A DNA stretch of 64,000 bases from Methanocalculus taiwanensis (lineage in GTDB: Archaea; Halobacteriota; Methanomicrobia; Methanomicrobiales; Methanocorpusculaceae). Below the pieces are notes generated by a model. That model saw only the letters and a program-made list of their open reading frames with translations. It was not told the origin of the DNA and made no database searches. Below, piece after piece: positions 26,028 to 35,386 of the stretch. Made by a program: the position numbers and the translations under genes. The stretch covers positions 1 through 64,000 of the forward strand of contig NZ_VOTZ01000009.1 in assembly GCF_024372745.1 (NCBI RefSeq), read 5' to 3'. Positions within the stretch are counted from its first letter, which is position 1. Every line of letters begins with the position of its first letter.

Positions 26028-28069
26028 TGTGGCTCGAATCCCATCTGCATTTTATCAACACTACACTCAGCAGATATACCCCCGATTTCCTTTGGAGCCT
26101 CTCCACCCCTCCCAATCATCCCGGCTTCCCCGATGGGGATACCGTGCCGGAGCATCGTGCAGAAGATAGCAGGAAGACCTGCTTTCTGGATCGCGCCTGT
26201 CACAGACTCGATATCATAGGGTATCCGGATATGGCAGATAGAGAGGGGGTTTGCTTCAAGCAGGCAGTAGCATGCCCTCGGATCCCCATCTGCCGGTCGC
26301 CCGACCGAACCGGTATTGATGAAGTGGCATTCAGAAACCGTCCGTGTGAACGGAACATGCGTATGTGCTGAGACGATGAGATCCACACCCGTTGTGTTCG
26401 CATATGCTAGAAGTTCCATATCAGGCGTATGCGGACCGATACGCCCTGTGGTCGATTCCGGGCTCCCATGAGTGAGGAGGAGGGTCATATCACCGATTCG
26501 TGTCCTTATTTCCCGCGGGAGTGAACGTAGATAACTCCTGCTGTCTTTTGAGAGCTGCTTTCTTGTCCAGCAGAGTGCCTGCATCTTCACATCATCAGAA
26601 ACAGCCTTCTTTCTACAGTCATTCTTTCTGAGCGAAAGGGTATCGATATCGATATTGCCTGCGATCCCGTTAATTTTCTTCTCCCCAATCAGTTGTAGCG
26701 TCTCTTCCGGATGCGGTCCAAAACCTATTAAATCCCCGAGATGAAGGATATGCGTTGCCCCTCTCTGTTCCGCATCCGCGATGACCGCCTGGAGCGCCGG
26801 AAGATTTGAATGGATATCCCCGATCAGGGCGATCCGTATATTCCTCCCCTCAAAAGTGCCATGAAGCCCGGGGTTTTCGAGGAGAAACGGCTCGACAATC
26901 TTCTGCCTGATATCCTCTATCAGATCATCCTCCACCATAGCCTTCCAATGGAGAGAGAAGAGCTCATACAGCTCATTCCGGCGGCATCTCCGATCGTCTG
27001 CAAGATGCAGCAGACCCGGCCTGATGAACCGCATAAACCCGTTATGCCCAAAGAATGATCGGACACGGGATTCCTCTTCCTCCATGAAGTGCGGCAGGAC
27101 ATCCAGCCAGACATCACAGTCATGCATATCTCCCAGGAGATCCTGAAGCTTCTTCACCACCTGTATCGGCTTTTTCAGGGCATCGGGGTAGAGATCACTG
27201 AAGATCTCCATTGTGTACCTTAGCCTCTTGGCTGCGATCCGCATCTCATGATGCTCTGCAATTCTTGTCGGATCGGGCACATAACGTTCAAACGAGATCA
27301 GCTCCTCAAGCCGGGTACTGATCGCATGGTATGCTGCTTCATAGGTAAACCTGCTATGGATATCGGTTTCATGAAGGTGTGCTGAGACGATCTGATCCCT
27401 GCACCACTCAAGAAGTACGTCAGCAACTCCTGAAGATTCAAAGGCATCAACCGATGAAACGACCTCCGGGTGGAGCGAAGCCCGCCTCTCTGTCCATCTG
27501 AGGAGAAGGCATTCTATCCCCGGTCTGATAAGCGGTTGAAAGGCAGTCTCTTCACACGGGGCGGGGAGCGCAACACCGCCGGTGATATAGACCCGAATCT
27601 TCCAGAGGAGTTCACGCATCCGCATGCGGATACCCGGCGACGGGGGTAGAGATAAAACACCGACGGGAGGGGCATCTGCTGTTACAAGGACGGTTGTATC
27701 CTCTGCCGGAGGCAGGAAACCCGCATACCAGACGGGAGGATGCTCGTCTGGGAGTGAATGAAGAAACGACTGAAGAAATTCGATCTGTACATCCAGATCC
27801 CGCGCCGCCCCAAGTGAGCGGGTAATGGAGCGGACACCTTTACGCGCCTTTTTATACGCCGACTCGGGAAGGCAGGGGGCAAAAAGAGGAAGAGCTGCCC
27901 GGACACGCCGTGAGGCAACCCGCATCCTGTGGATATATTCGATATCATCCGATTCCCTGACGCCGTCTGCTTCTGCTTCAAGATCCTCGGTGAGTCTTCT
28001 GAGAGTTTGTGCCCCAAAAAGGGAGAAGCCCCCATCAATCTTCTCTTTCTTTCCACCCATGCCATGCAC
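26024..28069 (-). CDS. CHAD domain-metallophosphoesterase fusion
   Basis: A 681-residue fusion. The N-terminal CHAD domain (about 20-390) has helical histidine-containing blocks, HRMRVASRRVRAAL and HEMRIAAKRLRYTMEIF; such domains bind polyphosphate. The C-terminal calcineurin-like phosphoesterase (about 410-640) has GDIHSNLPAL, LGDLIGFGP, GNID, THGSP and SAHTHVPF, a complete set of metal ligands. A role in polyphosphate or nucleotide hydrolysis is inferred from the operon. Its start overlaps the upstream kinase by 35 bases. Confidence 0.88.
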   Translation of the reverse strand: MHGMGGKKEKIDGGFSLFGAQTLRRLTEDLEAEADGVRESDDIEYIHRMRVASRRVRAALPLFAPCLPESAYKKARKGVRSITRSLGAARDLDVQIEFLQSFLHSLPDEHPPVWYAGFLPPAEDTTVLVTADAPPVGVLSLPPSPGIRMRMRELLWKIRVYITGGVALPAPCEETAFQPLIRPGIECLLLRWTERRASLHPEVVSSVDAFESSGVADVLLEWCRDQIVSAHLHETDIHSRFTYEAAYHAISTRLEELISFERYVPDPTRIAEHHEMRIAAKRLRYTMEIFSDLYPDALKKPIQVVKKLQDLLGDMHDCDVWLDVLPHFMEEEESRVRSFFGHNGFMRFIRPGLLHLADDRRCRRNELYELFSLHWKAMVEDDLIEDIRQKIVEPFLLENPGLHGTFEGRNIRIALIGDIHSNLPALQAVIADAEQRGATHILHLGDLIGFGPHPEETLQLIGEKKINGIAGNIDIDTLSLRKNDCRKKAVSDDVKMQALCWTRKQLSKDSRSYLRSLPREIRTRIGDMTLLLTHGSPESTTGRIGPHTPDMELLAYANTTGVDLIVSAHTHVPFTRTVSECHFINTGSVGRPADGDPRACYCLLEANPLSICHIRIPYDIESVTGAIQKAGLPAIFCTMLRHGIPIGEAGMIGRGGEAPKEIGGISAECSVDKMQMGFEPQ

Positions 28070-30131
28070 CCCGGTGTTGAATCAGCCATTCCTGTGAATT
28101 ACAGGCTTTATCTGTATTCTCTGGATGAATCCTGTCATAACTTCCATCAGTATTCAACCGCCACGATTTCTGGTTATCTGAAAGATGCACCCTCATGATC
28201 CTGATGAGAGCGGATCTGATCGCCGGATCCCGCACCGGAAAGAGCACCTCCACCCTCCGCCTGAGATTCCGCTGCATCATATCGGATGAGCCAAGGAGTA
28301 CCTCATCATCTCCCCCGTTATGGAAATAATAGATGCGTGCATGTTCGAGGAAACGGCCGACTATTGAGGTAACACTGATCGTATCGGAAACACCTGCAAT
28401 ACCGGGCCGAAGAGCGCAGAGCCCCCGGACATTCAGATCCATTCTGACACCTTCATGTGAAGCCTGGTAGAGAGCGGATATGATATCAGGGTCAAGAAGC
28501 CCGTTCAGCTTCAGGGCGATATATCCATTCTGATCCCGCTTCTGGTGTTCGATCTCCCGTTCAATCCGGTTCAGGATCCCCTGCCGGAGGTTAATGGGAG
28601 CGACAAGGAGCTTCCGGTATTCCTGCCGATCCACATAACCGGTCAGGTGGTTGAAGAGCTCCGTTGCATCGGCCCCAATATCAGGATCAGCGGTCAGGTA
28701 ACCGATATCTCCGTAGATACGGGTCGTCACTGTGTTGTAGTTTCCCGAGCTTAGGTGCACATACCGGTAGATGCCATCTGCTTCACGCCTGATTATCAAT
28801 GCCACCTTCGCATGCACCTTCAGACGCTCATGCCCATAAACGACATGCACCCCTTCCTGCTCAAGAGCCCGCGCCCAGGTGATGTTATTCAGCTCATCGA
28901 ACTTTGCTTTCAGTTCGAGCACCACCGTCACCTGTTTCCCATGCTGACGGGCTTTCATCAGGGCATCAACAATAGGGGATTTTTTATCGATCCGGTACAT
29001 GGTGATCTTGATCGCAAGCACATCCGGATCGATCGCCGCCTGACGGAAGAGCCGTACAATCGGAATGAAGCTGTCGTATGGATGGTAGAAGAGGATATCA
29101 CGTGATCGGGCGACATCAAAGATATCCTCTTCATGAACCAGTGGATTGGTGATATGGGGAACAAATGGTTCATCAAGGAGATCGGGACGTGAGAGATCAT
29201 GCAGCTGCCAGAGATCATTATGGCCGATGAAGCCGGAAACACCATAGACATCTATCTCTTTCAGCCCAAGCCGCTCTGAGAGAAGGAGGATCAGCCGCGG
29301 TGGCATAGCAGGATCAACTTCAAGCCTGACAGGCACCCCTGTACGCCTGCATTCGATACTGTCCTCCACTGCAGTCAGGAGATCTGATGCATCATCAATG
29401 ACCACTTTGATCTCCGCATCCCGTGTTACCCTGAACCGGTATGCACCCTCCACACTCATTCCCGGGAAGAGGGAGCCTAGATGCTCAGCTACGAGATCTT
29501 CAAGGAGGATGAATCGGGACGATGGTGCTCCGGAGGACGATTTTACAGGAATGAACCTGCCAAAAGTGAGGGAGGGGATCTTTATCCGCGCGAGATAACG
29601 CCGACCATCAGTTGATCCAAGGACAACAGCCAGATTCAGCGATAGATTCGAGATGAAGGGGAACGAGCGTGCGGCATCGATTGCCATCGGAGTCAGTATC
29701 GGGTAGATGGTAGACTGGAAGTAATCATGCATTGCCTCTTTTTCATCATCCGTCAACTGGGAGAACTGAACAATTGATATTCCTGCATCTGACAGAGCCG
29801 GAAGGAGAGACCTGCTCCAGGTCTCTTCATAGAGGCAATAGAGTTCATCCACTTCAATCTGGATCTTCCAGAGGAGATCAGCGGGGGCTGTTCCATCGGG
29901 AGGCAGTTTCCAGATACCGTCCTTTACCTGGTGGCGAAGCCCTGAGACCCTGACCATAAAGAATTCATCGAGGTTGCTCCCGCAGATCGCGAGGAATTTC
30001 ACCTGTTCAAGGAGCGGATGCCTGCTGTCATTTGCCTCTGCCAGAACCCTCCTGTTAAAGGAGAGCCACGAGAGTTCCCGGTTGATGTAATAGTCAGGAT
30101 CTTTTGGATTAAATGCCTCTTCAGTTGCCAT
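28035..30131 (-). CDS. ppk1: polyphosphate kinase (PPK1 family), second of two
   Basis: A 698-residue PPK1: N domain INRELSWLSFNRRVL, head domain with LDEFFMVRVSGL, and two phospholipase D-like domains. The autophosphorylated His is in LKVHAKVAL with HLSSGNYN after it, and the second catalytic His is in RFLEHARIYYF. It reversibly transfers ATP gamma-phosphate to polyphosphate. It overlaps the other ppk by 11 bases. Confidence 0.95.
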   Translation of the reverse strand: MATEEAFNPKDPDYYINRELSWLSFNRRVLAEANDSRHPLLEQVKFLAICGSNLDEFFMVRVSGLRHQVKDGIWKLPPDGTAPADLLWKIQIEVDELYCLYEETWSRSLLPALSDAGISIVQFSQLTDDEKEAMHDYFQSTIYPILTPMAIDAARSFPFISNLSLNLAVVLGSTDGRRYLARIKIPSLTFGRFIPVKSSSGAPSSRFILLEDLVAEHLGSLFPGMSVEGAYRFRVTRDAEIKVVIDDASDLLTAVEDSIECRRTGVPVRLEVDPAMPPRLILLLSERLGLKEIDVYGVSGFIGHNDLWQLHDLSRPDLLDEPFVPHITNPLVHEEDIFDVARSRDILFYHPYDSFIPIVRLFRQAAIDPDVLAIKITMYRIDKKSPIVDALMKARQHGKQVTVVLELKAKFDELNNITWARALEQEGVHVVYGHERLKVHAKVALIIRREADGIYRYVHLSSGNYNTVTTRIYGDIGYLTADPDIGADATELFNHLTGYVDRQEYRKLLVAPINLRQGILNRIEREIEHQKRDQNGYIALKLNGLLDPDIISALYQASHEGVRMDLNVRGLCALRPGIAGVSDTISVTSIVGRFLEHARIYYFHNGGDDEVLLGSSDMMQRNLRRRVEVLFPVRDPAIRSALIRIMRVHLSDNQKSWRLNTDGSYDRIHPENTDKACNSQEWLIQHRGAWHGWKERED

Positions 30132-32238
30132 GCCAGATCCCCCTGTGCTGGATCATCCATGCCTGTGAATCGATCGGTTCAGCACCCGGCTCGACCCGCT
30201 TATAGGTGCCATCCCTGTTCATCAGGCGAAGCTTAACCGTATCCTTCAGATGGATCTGAAGGATTGTTTTAATAACTGCGTTTCTGATCTCGCTATCCCG
30301 TATAGAATAGAGGATCTCAACCCTGCCATTTAAGTTCCGCGGCATCAGATCGGCTGATCCTATCAGCACCTCCTCTTCACCGGCGTTTCTAAAATAATAG
30401 ATCCTGGTATGTTCAAGGAACCGACCCACGATTGAAGAGACGGTGATGTTGTCGGAAAAACCTGGGATGCCGGGGCGCAGGCAGCAGATGCCACGCACCT
30501 GAAGATGGATCCGTACACCCTCCCCTGATGCCCGATAGAGTGCTGCGATAAGATCCGGGTCAACAAGTGAATTACATTTAAAGGCAATATACCCGTTCCC
30601 ATATTCCCGGTGCATACGTATCTCACGACCGATCCGGGAAATGAGATCCTCACGCATCCGCCCCATCTTTCCATGGGAAACGAGCAGAGTCCGGTATTCT
30701 ATCTTTGCGGAGTAGCCTGTCAATGCATTAAAGAGATCTGCTACATCGGCTCCAACTGCCGGATCTGCGGTGAAGAGACCGAGATCGGAATATACACGTG
30801 CAGTCTGGGCATTGTAGTTGCCAGTTCCAAGATGGGTATAAGTGACAAGCCCGGTGGATTCGCGGCGAACCACCATGCAGAGTTTTGCATGCACTTTCAG
30901 GCCTATCAGCCCGTATACCACATGAACACCAGCCCGCTCAAGTGCCCGTGCCCAGATGATATTATTCTCCTCATCAAAGCGTGCTTTCAGCTCGACTAAA
31001 ACCGTCACCTGCTTGCCCTGTTCACGCGCCTCCATCAGAGCCTCGACGATGGGAGAGTTCTGCCCGACACGATAGAGTGTCTGTTTGATCGCAAGGACAT
31101 CCGGATCGCGTGCTGCCTGCCTGATGAAGCTCACCACCGGGATGAAACTGTCATAGGGATGGTAGAGAAGATAATCCCGCTTCTTAATGGCACGGAAGAT
31201 TGTTTTCTCAGATTGTAGCCCTTCAGGAACAGATGGCAGGAATGGAGCGTCTTTAAGTTCGGGGCGATTAATTCCTGCAAGCTCCATGAGATCGGCCATA
31301 CCAATCGGACCGGTGCAGGTATCAACCTGTTCAGGGTTTAGCCTGAGTTTTGAGGCGAGCATGTCCCGAACCCATACCGGGATAGAAACATCTACTTCAA
31401 GCCGGACAGGGCGCCCGATCCGGCGGTGCTCCACGCTCTCCTCAATTGTGGTGAGGAGATCAGATGCTTCATCCTCTTCGATCTCAAAATCAGCATCCCG
31501 TGTCACCCTGAATGGATAGGAGGCCGCTATCTCCATTCCAGGGAAGAGGAGATCCAGATTGTCTGCGATTAAGTCTTCAAGGAGGACATAATGGTGCTCT
31601 TTTCCACCAGAATCCTCCTGGGAGAAGAGCCGAACAAATCGCTGGACAAGACTACGGGGCACCTTCACCCGTGAGAAGAGGCGACCCCGCTTTTTATCAT
31701 TAATGATGACTGCCAGGTTTAGCGAGAGGCTTGAGATGAAGGGGAAGGGATGAGAGATATCAAAGGCCATCGGGGTGACGATTTGGAATATATCCCTGAT
31801 GAAGATCTCGCGGGCTTGTTTTCGATATTCCGGGCTTAATTCATCCATCCTGTGGATAATAATCCCTTCACTTTTGAGTTCCGGCAGAAGATGATCCTTC
31901 CAGCAGGAGGTTGCTTCATTCAACAGAGATGTGAGATCTGATCGGATACCGGCGATCTGCTCTTTTGGGGAGAGGCCGTCAGGCGGTCGCTCGAGTGCCC
32001 CGGCTGCGGCCTGCCTCCAGAGTCCCGATAGCCGGATCATTACAAATTCGTCCAGGTTATTCGCAAAGATCGAGAGGAATTTGACCCTTTCGAGAAGCGG
32101 GTGGTTCCGATCCAGTGCTTCTTCAAGGACACGCCTGTTGAACTGTATCCAGGAGAGTTCGCGGTTATGAAAGACTTTCGGAGTATAGAGCAGCACTGAG
32201 TCGGAAATACCCTGATGAATGGTGCGGTCTGTCTCCAT
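30121..32238 (-). CDS. ppk1: polyphosphate kinase (PPK1 family), first of two
   Basis: A 705-residue PPK1 paralogue with the same domains: HNRELSWIQFNRRVL, NLDEFVMIRLSGL, catalytic LKVHAKLCM and HLGTGNYN, and RFLEHTRIYYF. All catalytic residues seen in the second copy are kept, so both look active. By eye it is clearly diverged from its neighbour, so not a recent duplicate. ATG at 32238 is preceded by GAGTGATC; an in-frame ATG exists at 32256. First gene of the operon. Confidence 0.93.
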   Translation of the reverse strand: METDRTIHQGISDSVLLYTPKVFHNRELSWIQFNRRVLEEALDRNHPLLERVKFLSIFANNLDEFVMIRLSGLWRQAAAGALERPPDGLSPKEQIAGIRSDLTSLLNEATSCWKDHLLPELKSEGIIIHRMDELSPEYRKQAREIFIRDIFQIVTPMAFDISHPFPFISSLSLNLAVIINDKKRGRLFSRVKVPRSLVQRFVRLFSQEDSGGKEHHYVLLEDLIADNLDLLFPGMEIAASYPFRVTRDADFEIEEDEASDLLTTIEESVEHRRIGRPVRLEVDVSIPVWVRDMLASKLRLNPEQVDTCTGPIGMADLMELAGINRPELKDAPFLPSVPEGLQSEKTIFRAIKKRDYLLYHPYDSFIPVVSFIRQAARDPDVLAIKQTLYRVGQNSPIVEALMEAREQGKQVTVLVELKARFDEENNIIWARALERAGVHVVYGLIGLKVHAKLCMVVRRESTGLVTYTHLGTGNYNAQTARVYSDLGLFTADPAVGADVADLFNALTGYSAKIEYRTLLVSHGKMGRMREDLISRIGREIRMHREYGNGYIAFKCNSLVDPDLIAALYRASGEGVRIHLQVRGICCLRPGIPGFSDNITVSSIVGRFLEHTRIYYFRNAGEEEVLIGSADLMPRNLNGRVEILYSIRDSEIRNAVIKTILQIHLKDTVKLRLMNRDGTYKRVEPGAEPIDSQAWMIQHRGIWHGN

Positions 32239-32412
32239 GGAGATCACTCTTACCATTGGGCTTGATACAGATATTTGTTCCCGCTGGAGGGCGCGTATGC
32301 ATACTGAATGCCACAGTGGATACACTATATCGTGATCATGCCACCTATCGGTGATGATGAGGGAGACTGGCAGGGACAAAGAACAATACCATCCCGCACA
32401 AAAATATTTCAT

Positions 32413-32904
32413 ATGATTTATGGTAAAAATAATACTCCATCCACCTTTGATCAGATAGCCGGGATCTATCGTACAGCAGAATCCCCTGAAGAGAAGATCG
32501 CAGCACTCAGGGATATGGGATCTTCAGATCGTGAACAGGCGATTCCGTTTTTAATTGGAGCTCTCAGGGATGATAATAAAGAGGTCAGAAAGGCAGCAAC
32601 TGAAATCCTCGGTAGTGCCGGAGAGTCGGCGATTGCTCCGCTTGCAGCACTCCTGAGAGACGAATGGTGGGTGGTTCGTTATCGGGCATGCGAGGCGCTT
32701 GGAATGATCAAAAATCCCCTTGCCTATCCCCATATCCGCTCTGCTATCTCTGATGAAAAAGATCATGTCAGGTATATGGCAGCAAAAGGAATTGGCACAC
32801 TCGGGATTCCTGCTGCTGCATTGGATCTGGAACCACTTCTTGAAGACGAGAACCCTTATGTCCGCAGGATGGCTGCAAACGCTGTTGTCAGGATTAAAGG
32901 GTGA
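32413..32904 (+). CDS. HEAT-repeat protein
   Basis: About 163 residues with four HEAT/PBS-lyase type repeats: IPFLIGALRDDNKEVRKAA, APLAALLRDEWWVVRYRA, HIRSAISDEKDHVRYMAA and LEPLLEDENPYVRRMAA. Such proteins are scaffolds for protein contacts; no enzyme activity is implied. The start is uncertain: ATG 32413 lies in an AT-rich stretch that itself resembles a promoter. Divergent from the polyphosphate operon. Confidence 0.8.
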   Translation: MIYGKNNTPSTFDQIAGIYRTAESPEEKIAALRDMGSSDREQAIPFLIGALRDDNKEVRKAATEILGSAGESAIAPLAALLRDEWWVVRYRACEALGMIKNPLAYPHIRSAISDEKDHVRYMAAKGIGTLGIPAAALDLEPLLEDENPYVRRMAANAVVRIKG

Positions 32905-33298
32905 AGAAGACAGGTTTTCTGCAGAAGATATCCATCACCCCATGCCTGATGGTATATGTCGAATGAAAGACATTGATCCGGGAGGGAAGAGGGATCCAGG
33001 TTTCATGTTCGTTCACGACAATTGCCACTCTTTCTGTCTCGATCCGTGCATAGGGTGCTGAGGTGAGCATGGTGTCTGGTGGGAGTGCAGCTGTAATGTA
33101 GATCCGGTTCTCCGTCTCGATCATTTCAAAGGGTATATCCGGAGGATGGTTCTCTACCGGGACAAGGACATAGCCTCCAAAACCCCCTTCCGGCCGGAGA
33201 ATACACCCGATGATACGCAGGCTCCCCCTCCGGTATGAGCCGTCATCTTCAAGCCTGTGGCGTTCCATAGATACCCTCGATACGGTACCGCTCTCCAT
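32894..33298 (-). CDS. Hsp20-like (alpha-crystallin fold) protein
   Basis: A 134-residue protein whose C-terminal half follows the Hsp20 pattern: FEMIETENRIYITAALPPDT, a strand region, WIPLPSRINVFHSTYTIRHGVMDI, corresponding to the usual VPLP...NGVLEI. It lacks the typical IXI tail. It overlaps the upstream regulator by 50 bases in another frame, so the two are translated from one transcript. Its role is unknown; a chaperone-like or regulator-partner role is inference. Confidence 0.65.
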   Translation of the reverse strand: MESGTVSRVSMERHRLEDDGSYRRGSLRIIGCILRPEGGFGGYVLVPVENHPPDIPFEMIETENRIYITAALPPDTMLTSAPYARIETERVAIVVNEHETWIPLPSRINVFHSTYTIRHGVMDIFCRKPVFFTL

Positions 33299-33881
33299 CC
33301 TGTGTCACAATACCCCGCATCAGAAGGGTGGCGAGCGAAGCCAGAACAGCAGATTTATCCACTTCCATGATCTCCACCAGTTCATCAAGGGTGAGATCCT
33401 GGTGAGAGAGGGTGATAATGATATCGAGATCAATACCCTGCCCTTTGTCTCCACTGTTCATCCTGACGATATCATTCATCGTCGCCTCAATATCCCGCTC
33501 AAGATTCTCAAGGGTATCAAGAATTGCCTCTCTGGCTCGTGCCATCCTTCTGAGCATTGAAAGGGCTTCAATAAGACGGAGATCAGCTGAGGGGAGGCTT
33601 GCGGTGCGCTGCTCTCCTTTCGGATTTCTTACAGAAACGACGAGGTCAAATTCTGTCTGGAGATAATAATATTTTCTCCGCCGCTCATCAAGGAAAAAAC
33701 CGATGAGCGATTCCCGTTCCATCATATTCAGGTGCTCGATAACAGCTTTTGGAGAGAGGATCAGCCGATCGGATATCTCTGTCACAAAGCACGGCTTCTG
33801 GCGAAGCAGTTCGATGATACGCCTTCGGTTGCGGTTTCCAAGAATATCAAGCAGGCGGGAGACCTCGACATGGTCGAGCAT
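33249..33881 (-). CDS. ArsR-type winged-helix transcriptional regulator
   Basis: A 210-residue regulator. The N-terminal winged helix (about 5-80) has LLDILGNRNRRRIIELLRQKPCFVTEIS in pieces typical of ArsR proteins. A helical middle and a second winged-helix-like C-terminal region (about 150-205, LTLDELVEIMEVDKSAVLA) follow. No metal-binding Cys cluster is obvious. Probably controls itself and the Hsp20-like partner. Confidence 0.85.
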   Translation of the reverse strand: MLDHVEVSRLLDILGNRNRRRIIELLRQKPCFVTEISDRLILSPKAVIEHLNMMERESLIGFFLDERRRKYYYLQTEFDLVVSVRNPKGEQRTASLPSADLRLIEALSMLRRMARAREAILDTLENLERDIEATMNDIVRMNSGDKGQGIDLDIIITLSHQDLTLDELVEIMEVDKSAVLASLATLLMRGIVTQDGERYRIEGIYGTPQA

Positions 33882-33916
33882 ACTAACATTATGTTAGGAT
33901 TTTAATTATAAAAATA

Positions 33917-35383
33917 TTACGATGAGAGCCGATAATTCGGGGCCTCATCTGTAATAACAATATCGTGCGGATGGCTCTCTTTCATCCCGGCGGCGGTGAT
34001 ACGGACAAAGCGTGACCGCTTTTTCAGATCCTCGATCGTCCGGGCACCGGTATAGCCCATCGCGGACTTCAGTCCGCCGACGAGCTGGTACACCACATCA
34101 GAGACCTCGCCGACATAAGGGATTGCTCCTTCAACACCCTCTGGAACAAACTTCGTTGCACCGATCCCTTTTGCCTGGAAATACCGATCGCTCGACTGCC
34201 CTCCGGTCATGACACCAAGGGAACCCATGCCGCGGTACTGCTTATACCGCCTTCCTTTGATGACGATAATTCGGCCGGGAGACTCATCTGTTCCAGCGAG
34301 CATGCTGCCGACCATGATGCTATCGGCACCGGCAGCGATCGCCTTTGCGACATCGCCTGAGAAGCGGATGCCACCATCAGCAATCACCGGAACCCCGGCC
34401 TCGTTCATAACATCAGCAACCGAGGCGATTGCAGAGATCTGGGGTAATCCGACACCTGCGACAACCCTGGTCGTGCAGATTGAACCAGGCCCGATACCGA
34501 CCTTTATCCCGTCCACAACATCGACAAATTCCGAGGCCGCCTTCCCGGTAGCAATATTGCCTGCCACACAGTCGGCTTTGGCACTCCCCTTGATATCCCT
34601 GACAGATTTTACGACATTCATGTTATGGCCGTGTGCACAGTCGATAACAAGTGCATCTGCACCCGCCTCATCAAGGAGCATCGCACGTTCGAAATCAAAG
34701 GGGCCGACAGCAGCCGCCACTCTCAGTTTTCCGTGCTCATCACGGTTTGCCCGCGGGAACTGCCGTTTCTGCAGGATATCCTGCATGGTGATTATCCCAA
34801 GAAGCGCACCTTTCCTGTTCAGCACCGGCAGCCGCTCGACCTTCTTCATGTACATCAGTTCAAGCGCCTGTTCCGGGGTGACATCCTCGCCAACAGTGAA
34901 TGGATCGTGGGTCATTACCTGTTCAACAGGCTCTTCTCCACGCCTCCCTACAATTGCCCGGATATCACGCCGGCTGATGATCCCGACCAGCTGTCCATCC
35001 TCGACAACCGGGGCTCCGCCGATGCCGTGCTCGTTCATCAGCCGCTCGACTGAGATGATCGTTGCTTTTGGATCGACATAGAGAACCTGCCGTTCGATGA
35101 GATCATCAGCACGTTTGACAGTCCTGACCATCTCTGCCTCGTCTTCAGCAGTGAGGTTTCGGTGAATAACACCGATTCCTCCTTCACGTGCAAGTGTAAT
35201 CGCCATCTCATGCTCAGTCACCGTATCCATTGCCGAACTGCAGATCGGGATCGTCAGTGGAATGTTCTTTGAGAAACGGGATCGAACATCGGCCTGGCTC
35301 GGCTCGACAAAGGATTCCGCAGGTTCCAGTAACACATCATCGAAGGTGAGCGAAATAGGGATATTCAGCTTCTCTTTAAACAT
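33917..35383 (-). CDS. guaB: IMP dehydrogenase
   Basis: A 488-residue GuaB converting IMP to XMP in GTP synthesis. TIM barrel with ICSSAMDTVTEHEMA, an inserted pair of CBS domains (about 95-205), the catalytic loop GPGSICTTRVVAGVG and the mobile flap region YRGMGSLGVM. Three bases downstream of mfnB on the same strand. Confidence 0.97.
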   Translation of the reverse strand: MFKEKLNIPISLTFDDVLLEPAESFVEPSQADVRSRFSKNIPLTIPICSSAMDTVTEHEMAITLAREGGIGVIHRNLTAEDEAEMVRTVKRADDLIERQVLYVDPKATIISVERLMNEHGIGGAPVVEDGQLVGIISRRDIRAIVGRRGEEPVEQVMTHDPFTVGEDVTPEQALELMYMKKVERLPVLNRKGALLGIITMQDILQKRQFPRANRDEHGKLRVAAAVGPFDFERAMLLDEAGADALVIDCAHGHNMNVVKSVRDIKGSAKADCVAGNIATGKAASEFVDVVDGIKVGIGPGSICTTRVVAGVGLPQISAIASVADVMNEAGVPVIADGGIRFSGDVAKAIAAGADSIMVGSMLAGTDESPGRIIVIKGRRYKQYRGMGSLGVMTGGQSSDRYFQAKGIGATKFVPEGVEGAIPYVGEVSDVVYQLVGGLKSAMGYTGARTIEDLKKRSRFVRITAAGMKESHPHDIVITDEAPNYRLSS

Positions 35384-35386
35384 ACA

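Noticed and set aside
34209-35081. 290-codon plus-strand frame inside guaB
   Set aside because: Antisense to IMP dehydrogenase; Ser/Pro/Thr-rich shadow composition.
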